A model generated the notes under the pieces. The model ran no database searches. It was not told the DNA's origin and worked only from the letters and a program-made list of their open reading frames with translations. A program made the translations under genes and the position numbers. A stretch of DNA of 64,000 nt, from positions 318,651 through 382,650 of the forward strand of contig CAJNOI010000084.1 in assembly GCA_905250115.1 (NCBI GenBank). The letters run 5' to 3'. This DNA comes from Adineta steineri (Eukaryota; Rotifera; Eurotatoria; Adinetida; Adinetidae). Shown here piece by piece: positions 12,141-23,297 of this stretch (within the stretch, counting starts at the first letter, position 1; the number at the start of each line of letters is the position of its first letter).

Positions 12141-14126
12141 ATGATTAATCCAATAGCATCGGCAAATCAATCGGTAAATATATAAAAATAATCTTTCCTT
12201 TTTTATTTAATATTCACTAAATGATAAATAAATAAATATGAATATATAGTTTTCACTAGAAAACGTTTCATCTTTTTTTTCTATTATTGAATAAGATATT
12301 AAAAAAAAGAAATTTTCTCTCGAGACATTTTTCCACTCAATAAGACAAAGAAGAAAATATTTCTTTTCTCTAGAGAATAATTTTTATTATTTTTCTAGGC
12401 TACATCAACTCGTATGAAAAAGACATTTATTATACTATGCATTTTATTATGTATTATTTCGTATATACTTTATTCACGTCAAACAGTAAATTGGGCGTTG
12501 TTACCCACAATTATATCAAGTAGTTTATCTGTTTCACAAATATCAAATAATTCGTTATCTAATAAAATCATAACTAAAACAGCTAAACCTAATCGAATAA
12601 AAAAACCATTACTTCCACCATCTCAAAATCGTCGTTTTGCTATATTTGGTTGTTCAATTCATGCATCGATACATGCATATACATTTTATACACCAATAAC
12701 AGCACTTAGTTGGAATCGTGTTGGTTATGAAGCAATTGTTGTTTTTGTTGGAGATTTTAAAAAACCAAATGTTCTTACAAAACGATTAAATTTATCACGA
12801 AATTATTTAAAAAGCGTTGGTGCGCATATTGTTGATTTTCAATGTAATGAATCGTATTCAATTAAATTATCTCAAGTAGTACGAGTTTTTGCAGGATTTT
12901 TACCAGACGATATTGTTGAAGATGAAGATAATATTTTAACAGGGGATAGTGATTTAATGCCACTTAGAATTAGTGAATATACTCCAACATCTGGAACAGA
13001 TGGTTTTGTTTTTAATGCGCATTGCTGTGGAACATTTCAACGACGAGGAAAAAATTATAAAATGTATCCAAGTAAGTTGAAGATTGCTGTCACTTGAGAA
13101 GATGATTCATTTGACACTATATAATTTCATATGTGACTATTTTGAAATCTATAATTATATTCATAATTATTCACCGGTATGTCTGAGAGAAATAAATTGA
13201 TATTTATTTTGTTAATAATTTCAAATCCTTTTTACATAATGAAAGAGTTTCTCCTACTTATAATACTTTTCTTGCCGAAAATATACCATGTTTCTATCAG
13301 GATGTACAACCACAAAATTCATTTATCTATAAACTTTCGACCAAATTAGTAGTGAAACAAAAAGAAATTATCTGAGTGGATAGAACAGATTTCAACTCGA
13401 GTTTAAATTAAAAATAAAAGCAAAGTAGAATTAATCACTGTCATTGTTACTTGAGAATATACTCACTGCTGGTTTAAATAAACAACAGAATGAATTTTAT
13501 ATTTTCGAAACTGTTCTTAGGTTTATATACATAGAATCCTTTGAAATATTTAAAAAACACAATTAAGATTCAGATTCTTTTAAATATAATGAAATAAATA
13601 TAATGTTGTTTATCTTTTAGTGGGTCATATATTTTTACAAAAGAAAACATGGCGTGCAATGGTTATGGAATCTCAACAACGTGCTGAACTTCTTGCTAAA
13701 GCCGATAATCGTACACAAGAATTATTGAGTGCAGATGCTCCACTCTCATTTGAAACTATAACATTATATGGTAGACTTGAATTCAAAGATGTTTATGATC
13801 AACGTATGGATAAAGGTGATGCAGCATGGTATATGGATCAAATTTTGTGCTCAATGTTAATACATGATTATAAACAGAAACATCAAAATTTTTCACTCAG
13901 TGAACGCGGTCGTGGTGAACGTCTCGATCGTGTATATGGAATGGGATATTGGGATCGACCAAATTATAATCAATTTGGTGATGCGCATTTAAAACATGAT
14001 GAAATTTTAGAAGCAGGTAATTGGAAAATATTTACTAAATTACTTAAAAGTTTATTTAATGATACTATGGTAACATTATTTGATGATTATTATAAACAAT
14101 ATATGGTTGTTAGCAAACTTCCTTGA
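12141..14126 (+). CDS. Type II membrane glycosyltransferase-like protein
   Basis: Three exons, 12141-12173, 12399-13071 and 13621-14126, splice in frame to 403 residues. The 33-nt first exon is inferred from a phase-0 match; translation could instead start at 12414. An N-terminal hydrophobic anchor (FIILCILLCIISYILY) is followed by a Ser/Lys stem and a luminal domain. That domain has GDSDLMP, a DxD-like metal/nucleotide-sugar motif, and a conserved-looking FNAHCCGTF block. The last exon begins PMGHIFLQKKTW across the junction. This layout fits a Golgi glycosyltransferase of a poorly characterised invertebrate family; donor and acceptor sugars cannot be told. The 549-nt second intron is long for this locus. 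Family identification is from motif recognition only. Confidence 0.7.
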
Positions 14127-16522
14127 TGATAAGAACGTGATTAAAAAATCTAGTACCATTTTTTGTTTTGTTTTTTTATTTTCATGTGATAATATCTTTT
14201 TCAATTCATTTATTTATTTATTTATTTTATTGTTTTGTTTTTTGGCTACCGTTGTGATTTTTTGCAGACATTATTTTGTCAGATTCAATAAAAAATCCCG
14301 CTTGATCTTGAAGAATATTAATAAGAAAATAGATTTGAATTTTAAAAAAAATACATTGGAATATAAAACTCGACTTTCGTATTATATATTCTATATTTCA
14401 TCAGTAAGTCGCGTTATCATATAAAGTATGTATATCACTATTTTTATAAAATTGATATTTTCAGTCAAAAATCCATTAAGAAAATTATTCGATGTCTATA
14501 TTTATGATAATTATACGCATGGATTTTGCTATAAATATTCATAAATTTTAAAGAATTTGTTATTAAACGAGCTAATTATAGTTTATTGGAATACTCTTCC
14601 TGCTAGGCAAACATAAAATAATAGTTTATATGCAACTATATCACGTTTTCACTAATTGATATTTGATCCAATAGCGATACTCTAGCATGTTCTCCACTAT
14701 TAACTATTCATTGAATAAGATCTTAACAATCCTTTGAGATTATACTCAGCATGCAATCTATTGTAATATTAGCAGCAAAATGTTGAAAGTCATTTTAATA
14801 TAGAAATGTGTGAATAACTTCCCAATAGAATGAACTCAGCTTTTGGATTATCATTATCATGCAATCATAAATGTTTAACTATTCTAATAGTTTTGTTTAT
14901 ATACATTAATGATAATTGTAGATCTGAGAAAAATAAATTAACTTCGTAGTATATTGTTGATCATACTTGTTTCGTTTAGTAATTTCTTTTGAAGATATTA
15001 TTGATCGTTACGGTAAAAGTTTCGATTATTTATAACAAGAATAACAAGATCATTAGTCATCATTGTACTTGCATAATTAAATTGAAAAGTATTTTATATG
15101 TAACTTGAAGTATCATTTACACCTTATAGTAATGCAATAGTTTAAAAAAAAGATCCGTCTTATTGCTTGAGAGCACATTTGAAAAAAATGACAATTGATC
15201 GATTATACTCTTTACAGAGTATTTTATCATAGGCTAAATCACCGCTTTTCATTGAAATAAATGTCTTAAAAACCAAACTAATTTATTTCTAGATGAAATG
15301 TTTTGTGAGTGTTAAATTTGATTTAATGTTTTGTGAATGACATGTCACTTATATTTTTTTCTAGAAGAATTTGCACAGCTTTGTCAAAATTCTATATGAT
15401 TATTATATAAACAGCATTGACCTTCTGTAGAACAATACTTTGATGAATAATAAATTTTTATGTCATCTCATTGTTGAAATATATTTTATTAAGATTGGTC
15501 GACAATCTTTATGAATTCATTGAATGAAAGAATGTAAAGCTATAAATTATTGGGTATACAAATGGTGTCAAAATCTTAAACAAAAGTGAATAGTATATGA
15601 TCAAAAAAAGACGCTGTTGCATCATTGAAATTAATTACTACTGTTTTTTTATATAACCTCATGATCATTAATATGTTTTACTGGTTTTAAATTTAGAACT
15701 CATCAGTATATCTTACATTAATTTCTTAGAACAATGACTAGACAATATTGTGTTAAATGCATGACTCCAAAAACTAATTTTTTTAAAATTTATCGGTCAT
15801 AATAATCTCAATGCTGAAGGACATGATTCTATCAATTAGATAATTTATACTCAAAGTTAACCCTTAACGACCGACTTTCCCTTCCAGAGGACATTACAAT
15901 GACGAATTTTAAAAAGATATAGTGACGCTCAAATTCAGCAACGAATAGTTTTCTAGGTTAGGATAATTTGATTGTCTATTGGCCAGCAAACAAAATCTTT
16001 TAAACTAACTCCTAAAAGAAATTTTTAAATTTTTAAAATTCAGATTTTTTCATGTTACCATTGTTTTTTGAAGATACAGTCTGTCGGTGGATCAGACGTA
16101 TTTTTCTGTTTGTGACTCTAACCGATGAGCATTATCACTAGATATCTTATGAAACTAGCCTCTAAGTTTCAAAACGATTCGCTGGTGAGATATTGTGCTT
16201 GATAAAAAACATTATTTGGAAGAATCACTCGATCGTAACGGCATGGAACAATACATCAATGTATATATGAGATCTTTAGTTATTACCAATAAATAAAAAA
16301 TAAATAAGAGCGTTATGGTTAGATTCGATGGTACGCTTTGTAACACATAAATCCATTGATTTACTTTTTATATATTCCTCCTTGAATACAGTCAAGAATG
16401 TTCTTTCAAAAAAGCCCTTGGCTTTTGATCTTCAGAAAAAGTTCCTCATATTAATTGTCCTCTGGATAAAATGTCCTTTCACTAAAAAGAAGTCGGCAAT
16501 GCTAGTTTAAAATACTAATGAT

Positions 16523-16630
16523 GAGGGTGTGGGTATGACTGTGGGTATAGGTGTTGTTGTGGGTGGGTGTGAGTATGCGTGTGAATATACAGTCCATCTT
16601 ATATCCACACCCACACCCACACCCACGCAC
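16523..16630. repeat. Convergent TGTGGG-like / CCCACA-like tract
   Basis: The left part has several TGTGGG units in degenerate GT-rich sequence. The right part has a clean CCCACA hexamer run at 16605-16626. The G-rich strands point toward each other. TGTGGG is, as I recall, the reported bdelloid telomere repeat; the match is short and could be a microsatellite. Confidence 0.6.
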
Positions 16631-16745
16631 TCCTTGTCTCCTTAGCATTCCTACCCGCCCTCCCTAATCTCCTTAGCACCCCTTAGTCCTCGTAGTCCCT
16701 CTAGTTCCCTTAGCCCCCGTAGGACTGGAAGGGCAACGAGGGCAA
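16631..16745. repeat. Pyrimidine-rich degenerate minisatellite
   Basis: A C/T-rich run of units such as CTCCTTAGCA, CCCCTTAGTC, CTCGTAGTCC and CCCTTAGCCC with a period of about 12 bases. It ends in a G/A-rich stretch and is strikingly GC-rich for this window. Confidence 0.5.
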
Positions 16746-17716
16746 TAGCTGACTGAGGGTGATTCTATTTGATTCAAATCAAGTATTCGATTAGTAGGAA
16801 ACGTAATGTTTCTTTGTCTATTCATTGTGAAAAATGTTGAATTTTTTTTGGTTCCTCCAATCCTAGCTCTAAATATACTGCGAAGGTCGATTTTTTTCCA
16901 AAATTCAATTTAAAATATAAAAGATCATAGACTTCACTTGCACTGAGTTTCATCTGTAGAATTTTGAGTGTTCTATGAGCTGAAAAATAATGAAAAGAAG
17001 TTTATTGATAAGATTTGATCTAACTTTTAATTCAAAAACAGATTGTACAAACAGTTCATGAAATTGAGAAAACTCACCCATTTTAATACTCTACTGTTTT
17101 CTAATTATCAATTATTTATTGTTTCAGTCTTTCATATCATATATATCTTGAAAAATCGATATCTTGGGAATAAAGTCGTGAGGGCACAAATCTTTTTTAG
17201 ATTTTTCATCCTACATCAATGTCTACTTATCGCCAAAAGATGGAGTCTAAACAGCTTAATCACCTAAATATATTCTCTTGTCAGTTAAATGCAGTCACGG
17301 TTCTGATATAAATGATAGAATAAAATCCATTGACGTCAGAAGGAAATAAACTAATGTTTGGCTCCTATATTTACTATCAAAAATTTGCAGAGCCATATGG
17401 AAGCAGTTAGACTATCTAAATTCTATTTGCTCCTTTTTTTTTTGATAAAACATTAATGGCAATGAAAATTATCCTTTATGAAAAAACGGAAACGCAGAAA
17501 GCGTGATAAATTTATGTACACTTAGAAACAAATGTTAATCAGTTTTCTCGCAATAACGCACATAATAAAATAGATTTATCCAAAACAAGAGTAATAATCT
17601 AATTCATTTAGTTTTACTGATAAACAGTTGCCCATAAACATCATTTGGTTATAGCTTCGCTTTGCTTATTAGATTCTATCTAACTTTCACTTGTATAAAC
17701 TAGTATATTTGACATT

Positions 17717-20700
17717 ATGATAATTTTATTGTATATTGTGGGAATTTTTATTTTATCGTGTGAAGATGTTCGAAGTCAATTTCATTTATATTATATGGAT
17801 CGAATGAGTAATACTGGTTTGTATTACGATTGCTTGCATTACAAAGCATCTGATACTGCGTTGATATACAATGAGAGAGAACTAGATATAAAAAAATGGT
17901 ATCAAATCATTCCGTATTGTATACGTCCATTTTCAGAAGCCGAAGAACTTTACAATAAAATAATAGTAGGAAATGTTTCGTCTCAACTTACATTTGAAGA
18001 ACTAAGGACAAAACAAGTAACTACATCTGATATGCTTTTATGGTCAGCTTCAATTGATCTTGTTGAACGTTATGATGACTATCTTAATTTACCATCGAAT
18101 GTTTCATCAAGATTTCAAATGTTCTACAATTGCTCTTTGCCGTGGTTTGGAACATTTTGTCAATATACATTTAATATAAACGACTCATCGAATATATACC
18201 CACCATTTAATATAATTGTCAATAAGACATTTACTGAGAAAGTATTTTCTAATAACGTGTCGAATATAACATGCTACATAGACTTAAAATGTGATCGAGG
18301 ACCACCACCAGCCTGTCTCGATTGGCGTGAAATTTGTGATGGGAAAGTTGATTGTATAGGAAGCGGTATGGATGAAATAAATTGTTTCGAACTCGAAATG
18401 AATGAATGCGAAGAAAATGAATTTCGTTGTCATGATGGATTGTGTATACCAGAAGAATTCGTCAACGAAGGTTTTTATTACTCTGATTGTCTGGATGGTA
18501 CAGACGAAGATAAAAATATCATGATATCTGGTGTGTACTATGGTTACAATGATTGTCCTCGCAACCCAAGTTTTTGGTGCGAAGAAACTGACTATACTAG
18601 ACATTCTCGAGTGCTGGTATGTGGTGATGGTCAAACTACTGATGAATCAATCCTGCATGTACCACCTTCTTCAACTCAACTGCAATGTAAAAATGAACGA
18701 GACATTACTATAAAAAAATCTCTCTTATCGTACACCGAACACTCCAATTTGTCTTACGATTGCTGGTTTTTCTTACATTGCGCTACAGTTTACTATAACG
18801 AGGGAAAGTGCGAAAAATATTCTGGCAGTAGTGATGACTTAGGTAGCGATATTAACGTTATGGACAAGTGCCCCACAAATTTGGTCATTTTTCCACAGCG
18901 ACCTATTCTTCAAGGCCATGTACTACTGGTATATTTAACCAACAAAACAATCTTTTTTACCGATACAAACGTTTCTATGTATCCCGATTATATTTGTTAT
19001 GATGTAAGAAAATGTCCTTTTCTTCCAGCTACTTCAGTTTTGAATATAAATGGTACAACCTGTCGATCCACCGAAGAGCTAAGTCTCAATAATTTTATTG
19101 ATATTACTAATCTTTTTCAAACTTGTTTGTTTATGAATGGAAATGGAAATGAACTTGAAATTAATCCAACGCAATCATCACTCTTTCAGTGTCCAGGTAC
19201 AACCAAGTATATTTCGAAGCATCGAGTTCTCGATGGTCGTCATGATTGTTACAAAGGCGCTGATGAAATTAACGTTGATGCATGTCAATGGAATGATAAA
19301 TATCGGTTCAACTGTTCATCAGAAAACAAATGCATTTCATATACTTTAGTTCGTAATTCAAAGAAAGATTGTCTTGGAGGTGAAGATGAATTTCCAATTG
19401 GTGATCAAATAACTTTTCAGAAAATTTGTAATGGATATGAACATATGTTGCCGGAATTTATCGATGCCATGAATGACTCAGATGAAACACATTGTGACGA
19501 TTGGCCATGCAACAATATATATACGCGATGTGATGGCGCTTGGAATTGTCCAAATGGAGCCGATGAACTTAACTGTGTGTCGACAAACTGTCCTCGAGAT
19601 ACTCACGAATGTATTTCGCGAATAACCATGAATGTCAGTTGTCTACCTGTACATCTAGCTGGAAATGATATTGTAGACTGTCTCGGATCCACAGATGAAA
19701 GAACATATTGTCGATTAGAACACCCAGAGCATCCTGAACGCAGATATAAATGTTGGAACGAGGATTTTTGTACGTTCAACACTTGGAATTGCTTTATGAA
19801 CGACGTATGTAACTGCGAAAAAATACTTAATTGTTCACAGGATGGTATCGAAAATATTCTGAAACGTCTCAACGAAGACAAAAAACTTCAGTTTCCTGTA
19901 TACGAACATTTTATGATTGAACGTACCGACACAACACTTTATTCACCAACGATAACAAAATATTCTTCTTCAAATCTGTCTGTATCAATGCTTAGTTTAT
20001 CTACATCTTCTGAACTATCCGATTCTTTGTTTAGATTAACTACGAATCAAGAGAATGTGAGATTAAGCGACGTATTTAAACCATTTCGCACTAGAACGTG
20101 TAATCGTGGTGTTTTAATTTATGTTGGAACTCAGCTGACAATGTATTGTTTTTGTCCTCCAAGTTATTTTGGAGATCGATGCCAGTATCAGAGCCAACGG
20201 GTCAGTTTAACACTTCAGTTTTCTCGAATGTATACAACAGATTTTTATGATGTATTTGGTGTTATTGTTACTCTTATTGATCAAGATAACATCATTCATG
20301 ATTATGAACAGTTGATATATACGACTACACATGAGTGCGAAAAAAAATTTTTTTCTTACCTCCTATATCAGTCTCGACCAAAAAACATGACAAAAAAGTA
20401 TAATGTACAAGTCGATGCTTACGATAAAATCAACATGGCCTATCATGCTAGTTGGATTTTACCAATTAAATTTCTTTTTCTTCCCGTATACAGAATATCT
20501 ACCCATTTAATGATTCCTGCCCATCCAGTTTCTGTCGCTAGTCATTGCTCTATCTTCTGTGGTCATGGTCAATGTTACACATATGTTAATACTCGAGATC
20601 GAAACTTTTGTCGTTGCGATGCGGGTTGGTCTGGTGTTAACTGTACAATTTCACATAATTGTGATTGTTCATCACATTCGAAATGTCTTGGTAATAACAA

Positions 20701-22456
20701 TAATCGATCAATCTGCCTCTGTTCACTTGAAAAATATGGACCACGATGTCGACTTCAATCTATTTGTCAAAACGAAACTTGTAAAAACGACGGCCAATGC
20801 ATTCCTGGCGATGGGCGCATCTCAAGGGATACTTTTATATGTCTATGTCCAAAGGGATTTTTTGGTGCAACTTGCGAAATACCACAATCGACAATACATA
20901 TTTCATTCAATAATATAGAAATTCCTCGTTCTTTACTTGTTCATTTCATTACTATGCAAACTAAAGCTGATCCAATACGTACAACAATATCTACTAAAAT
21001 TCCTTATGATCGAGATATCGCGATAGTTCAAATGTCGATACCGTTTCATATTATCATTCTTGAAATTTCTAAAGAATATTTTCTTGTATATCTCAAAGCC
21101 AACTATACTCCTTCATCTCTCACTACAATCCAAATGAAATCGGAAAAACAATGTCCACATGTTCACCAATTATTCGATAATAAAACTATTGTAAAATATT
21201 CGTGGATACGTCGTATGAAATACTATCATTTATTTTGTAAAGATCGACCTCAATTGGAATGTTTTCATGACAATGAACGATTTATGTGTTTATGCAATGA
21301 AGAACGACATGCGAATTGTTTTCCATATGATTTCGATACAATATATACTTGCAGAGGACTTGGTGATTGTCAACATGGCGGTCAATGCTTTTCAGATCGC
21401 CCACACTGTCCATATACAACATTTTGTGTTTGTACAGACTGTTTTTATGGAAGTAAATGCCAATTTACTACAAAAGGCTTTGGCCTTTCACTCGATGCTA
21501 TTCTTGGTTATCAAATTCAACCGCATCTAACAATAAATCGTCAATCATTTATTGTAAAAATCAGCATTGTTATGACTATTATTATGTTTGTCGTTGGTCT
21601 TATCAATAGCACTTTTTCAATAATGACATTTAAAAGAAAAAAACCAGCTGAATCAGGATGTAGACGTTATCTTTTAGCTACATCAATCGCTTCGTTATGC
21701 ACAACATGTTTGTTTTCGATTAAATTTTTAGTACTAATTCTTACGCAAACGTCTCTTGCCAAAAACATCATAATTCTACGTATTTCTTGTATTTCAATTG
21801 ATTTTTTACTACGATTAGGTCCAATTATTGTAGACTGGCTTAATGCAAGTGTGGCTATTGATCGAGCGTGTACAGTGACAATGGGTATCAAGTTCGTCAG
21901 GAGAAAAAGTAGACAAGCAGCTCGCTGGGTCATCATTGGTATTCTATTGATTTCTGCTCTTAGTATTTTACATGATCCAATACATCGACGACTTATCTAT
22001 GATGAAGGAGAAGAACGAAGATGGTGTTTAGTTCAATATTCATCTTCACTTGACATATATAATTCAGCAATAAACATAATTCATTTTTTTATCCCATTTG
22101 TGATAAATCTTCTTACAGCTATTATTATCATTGTTGTTGCTGCTACTCGAAAACATTCTACAGCTGTTCAACAACAACAAACATATCGACAACATTTAAA
22201 AGAGCAGTTCCATATGAACAAACATCTAATTATCAGTTCGATCATTCTAATTATACTTAGTACACCTCGTTTGATTATTTCGTTTATACCTGGTTGTATG
22301 AAATCCATTCGAAATCCATCTCTCTATTTGGTTGGATATTTTATATCATTCATTCCGCCTTCTCTTACATTTGTCGTATTCGTTGTACCTTCAAAGTTAT
22401 ACAAGAAAGATTTCTATGATGCAACGAAAAGACTTCGATCCGTTTTTAGACGATAA
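17717..22456 (+). CDS. LDLa/EGF-repeat seven-transmembrane receptor
   Basis: A single-exon 1579-residue receptor. Residues 1-20 form a signal peptide. LDL-receptor class A modules follow; clear ones end in SGMDEINC (to about 223), CLDGTDE (about 265), CYKGADE, CLGGEDE, NGADELNC and CLGSTDE. EGF-like modules start near residues 943, 981, 1016 and 1212, with signatures such as GWSGVNC, KYGPRC and GFFGATC. The C-terminal 300 residues (from about 1278) carry seven hydrophobic helices, a rhodopsin-family-like domain with IDRAC in place of the DRY box and a short cytoplasmic tail. It is probably a cell-surface receptor binding a glycoprotein or lipoprotein-type ligand; the ligand is unknown. The lack of introns contrasts with its intron-dense neighbours and suggests retroposition or expansion of an intronless family. 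Confidence 0.9.
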   Translation: MIILLYIVGIFILSCEDVRSQFHLYYMDRMSNTGLYYDCLHYKASDTALIYNERELDIKKWYQIIPYCIRPFSEAEELYNKIIVGNVSSQLTFEELRTKQVTTSDMLLWSASIDLVERYDDYLNLPSNVSSRFQMFYNCSLPWFGTFCQYTFNINDSSNIYPPFNIIVNKTFTEKVFSNNVSNITCYIDLKCDRGPPPACLDWREICDGKVDCIGSGMDEINCFELEMNECEENEFRCHDGLCIPEEFVNEGFYYSDCLDGTDEDKNIMISGVYYGYNDCPRNPSFWCEETDYTRHSRVLVCGDGQTTDESILHVPPSSTQLQCKNERDITIKKSLLSYTEHSNLSYDCWFFLHCATVYYNEGKCEKYSGSSDDLGSDINVMDKCPTNLVIFPQRPILQGHVLLVYLTNKTIFFTDTNVSMYPDYICYDVRKCPFLPATSVLNINGTTCRSTEELSLNNFIDITNLFQTCLFMNGNGNELEINPTQSSLFQCPGTTKYISKHRVLDGRHDCYKGADEINVDACQWNDKYRFNCSSENKCISYTLVRNSKKDCLGGEDEFPIGDQITFQKICNGYEHMLPEFIDAMNDSDETHCDDWPCNNIYTRCDGAWNCPNGADELNCVSTNCPRDTHECISRITMNVSCLPVHLAGNDIVDCLGSTDERTYCRLEHPEHPERRYKCWNEDFCTFNTWNCFMNDVCNCEKILNCSQDGIENILKRLNEDKKLQFPVYEHFMIERTDTTLYSPTITKYSSSNLSVSMLSLSTSSELSDSLFRLTTNQENVRLSDVFKPFRTRTCNRGVLIYVGTQLTMYCFCPPSYFGDRCQYQSQRVSLTLQFSRMYTTDFYDVFGVIVTLIDQDNIIHDYEQLIYTTTHECEKKFFSYLLYQSRPKNMTKKYNVQVDAYDKINMAYHASWILPIKFLFLPVYRISTHLMIPAHPVSVASHCSIFCGHGQCYTYVNTRDRNFCRCDAGWSGVNCTISHNCDCSSHSKCLGNNNNRSICLCSLEKYGPRCRLQSICQNETCKNDGQCIPGDGRISRDTFICLCPKGFFGATCEIPQSTIHISFNNIEIPRSLLVHFITMQTKADPIRTTISTKIPYDRDIAIVQMSIPFHIIILEISKEYFLVYLKANYTPSSLTTIQMKSEKQCPHVHQLFDNKTIVKYSWIRRMKYYHLFCKDRPQLECFHDNERFMCLCNEERHANCFPYDFDTIYTCRGLGDCQHGGQCFSDRPHCPYTTFCVCTDCFYGSKCQFTTKGFGLSLDAILGYQIQPHLTINRQSFIVKISIVMTIIMFVVGLINSTFSIMTFKRKKPAESGCRRYLLATSIASLCTTCLFSIKFLVLILTQTSLAKNIIILRISCISIDFLLRLGPIIVDWLNASVAIDRACTVTMGIKFVRRKSRQAARWVIIGILLISALSILHDPIHRRLIYDEGEERRWCLVQYSSSLDIYNSAINIIHFFIPFVINLLTAIIIIVVAATRKHSTAVQQQQTYRQHLKEQFHMNKHLIISSIILIILSTPRLIISFIPGCMKSIRNPSLYLVGYFISFIPPSLTFVVFVVPSKLYKKDFYDATKRLRSVFRR

Positions 22457-23297
22457 TTGAATGTTGTTTAATCTATTTTGCATCTATCTGCTTATCCTCA
22501 TCCTTTAATGTTCTTATATGCTTTTTATTGATATTCAGAAAAACGCTTTAATTTATAATCAAGGATTTTTTTTCGAAGTAGCAGTGTGCCGCATATAAAA
22601 ATATTCAACGGGAAATACTATTATATCTTGAGGATATGGGTGTGAAAGTGTAGATGTGGGCGAGAGTGTGAGTATGGTTTTTATTATTCTTCACCCATAC
22701 GTATCCACCCATCCTCAAGATGTGATAAGTGTAAAATAAATAGAATCATTTATACAGACAGAATTCGTTCTGGTTTCAAAAAAATACTAATTTAATTGTA
22801 TGCCGCTAAGACTGAATGTTTCTTCCAAGGGATATTACGTGATCTCTAGAAGTAAAATAAACTAATTTTTTACATCCGTAGTATGAGCATACTGAGGGTC
22901 CATGATCTCTATTCGTATGATCAACTTCTTTTCATAGTCATTAAAAAGTCCCTCGATCGTTAAGGGCTAAATAAATTCTATATACTCTACCATTTCAGTC
23001 ATTATTTACTTAATTTCTAGATGTCGATAGTATACAACACAATATCATATATTAAATATCTCTAATATTTCTCTATTAAACTTGAAATAAAAGTATGTTC
23101 ATCTAAATTAATGTTTCATGAAAAATTTTCTTTAAATGTTTAACTTTTATTTATTATATAACTGAATTAATCTTTATTATTATACAATTCTTTGTTTCAA
23201 TACAGTTAAATCTAACTGTCTTTGTTCACTATAATCATTACTTTCATTTTTTTGAAAGTATATATCATATTGATTTATTTTAGATTGTTAAGAAACC
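22457..23297. other. Intergenic spacer, no gene recognised
   Basis: AT-rich 3' flank of the receptor and 5' flank of SMC1. It holds a GT/AC hairpin (22624-22731) and, near 22960, GATCGTTAAGGGCTAA, which resembles on the opposite strand the CCCTTAACGACCG motif at 15860. Confidence 0.6.
22624..22731. repeat. GT-rich/AC-rich hairpin with matching ends, copy 3
   Basis: The left end ATCTTGAGGATATGGGTG pairs imperfectly with the right end CACCCATCCTCAAGAT. The interior is GT-rich then AC-rich, giving a MITE-like foldback of about 108 bp. Confidence 0.6.

Larger units (their letters stand above)
14127..17716. other. Intergenic spacer with repeats, no gene recognised
   Basis: AT-rich sequence with only short unsupported open frames. 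It contains the GT/AC convergent tract (16523-16630), a pyrimidine-rich degenerate minisatellite (16631-16745), and a TTAACCCTTAACGACCG motif near 15857 resembling the piggyBac-like end at 43343. Confidence 0.6.

Noticed and set aside
16605..16626. A true telomere end
   Set aside because: The CCCACA run is only about 22 bases and unique genes lie on both sides, so at most it is interstitial.
18284..21936. Several frames on other frames and strands inside the receptor gene
   Set aside because: They are shadows of the 1579-residue receptor; His/Val/Ile-rich composition reflects its codons read out of frame.
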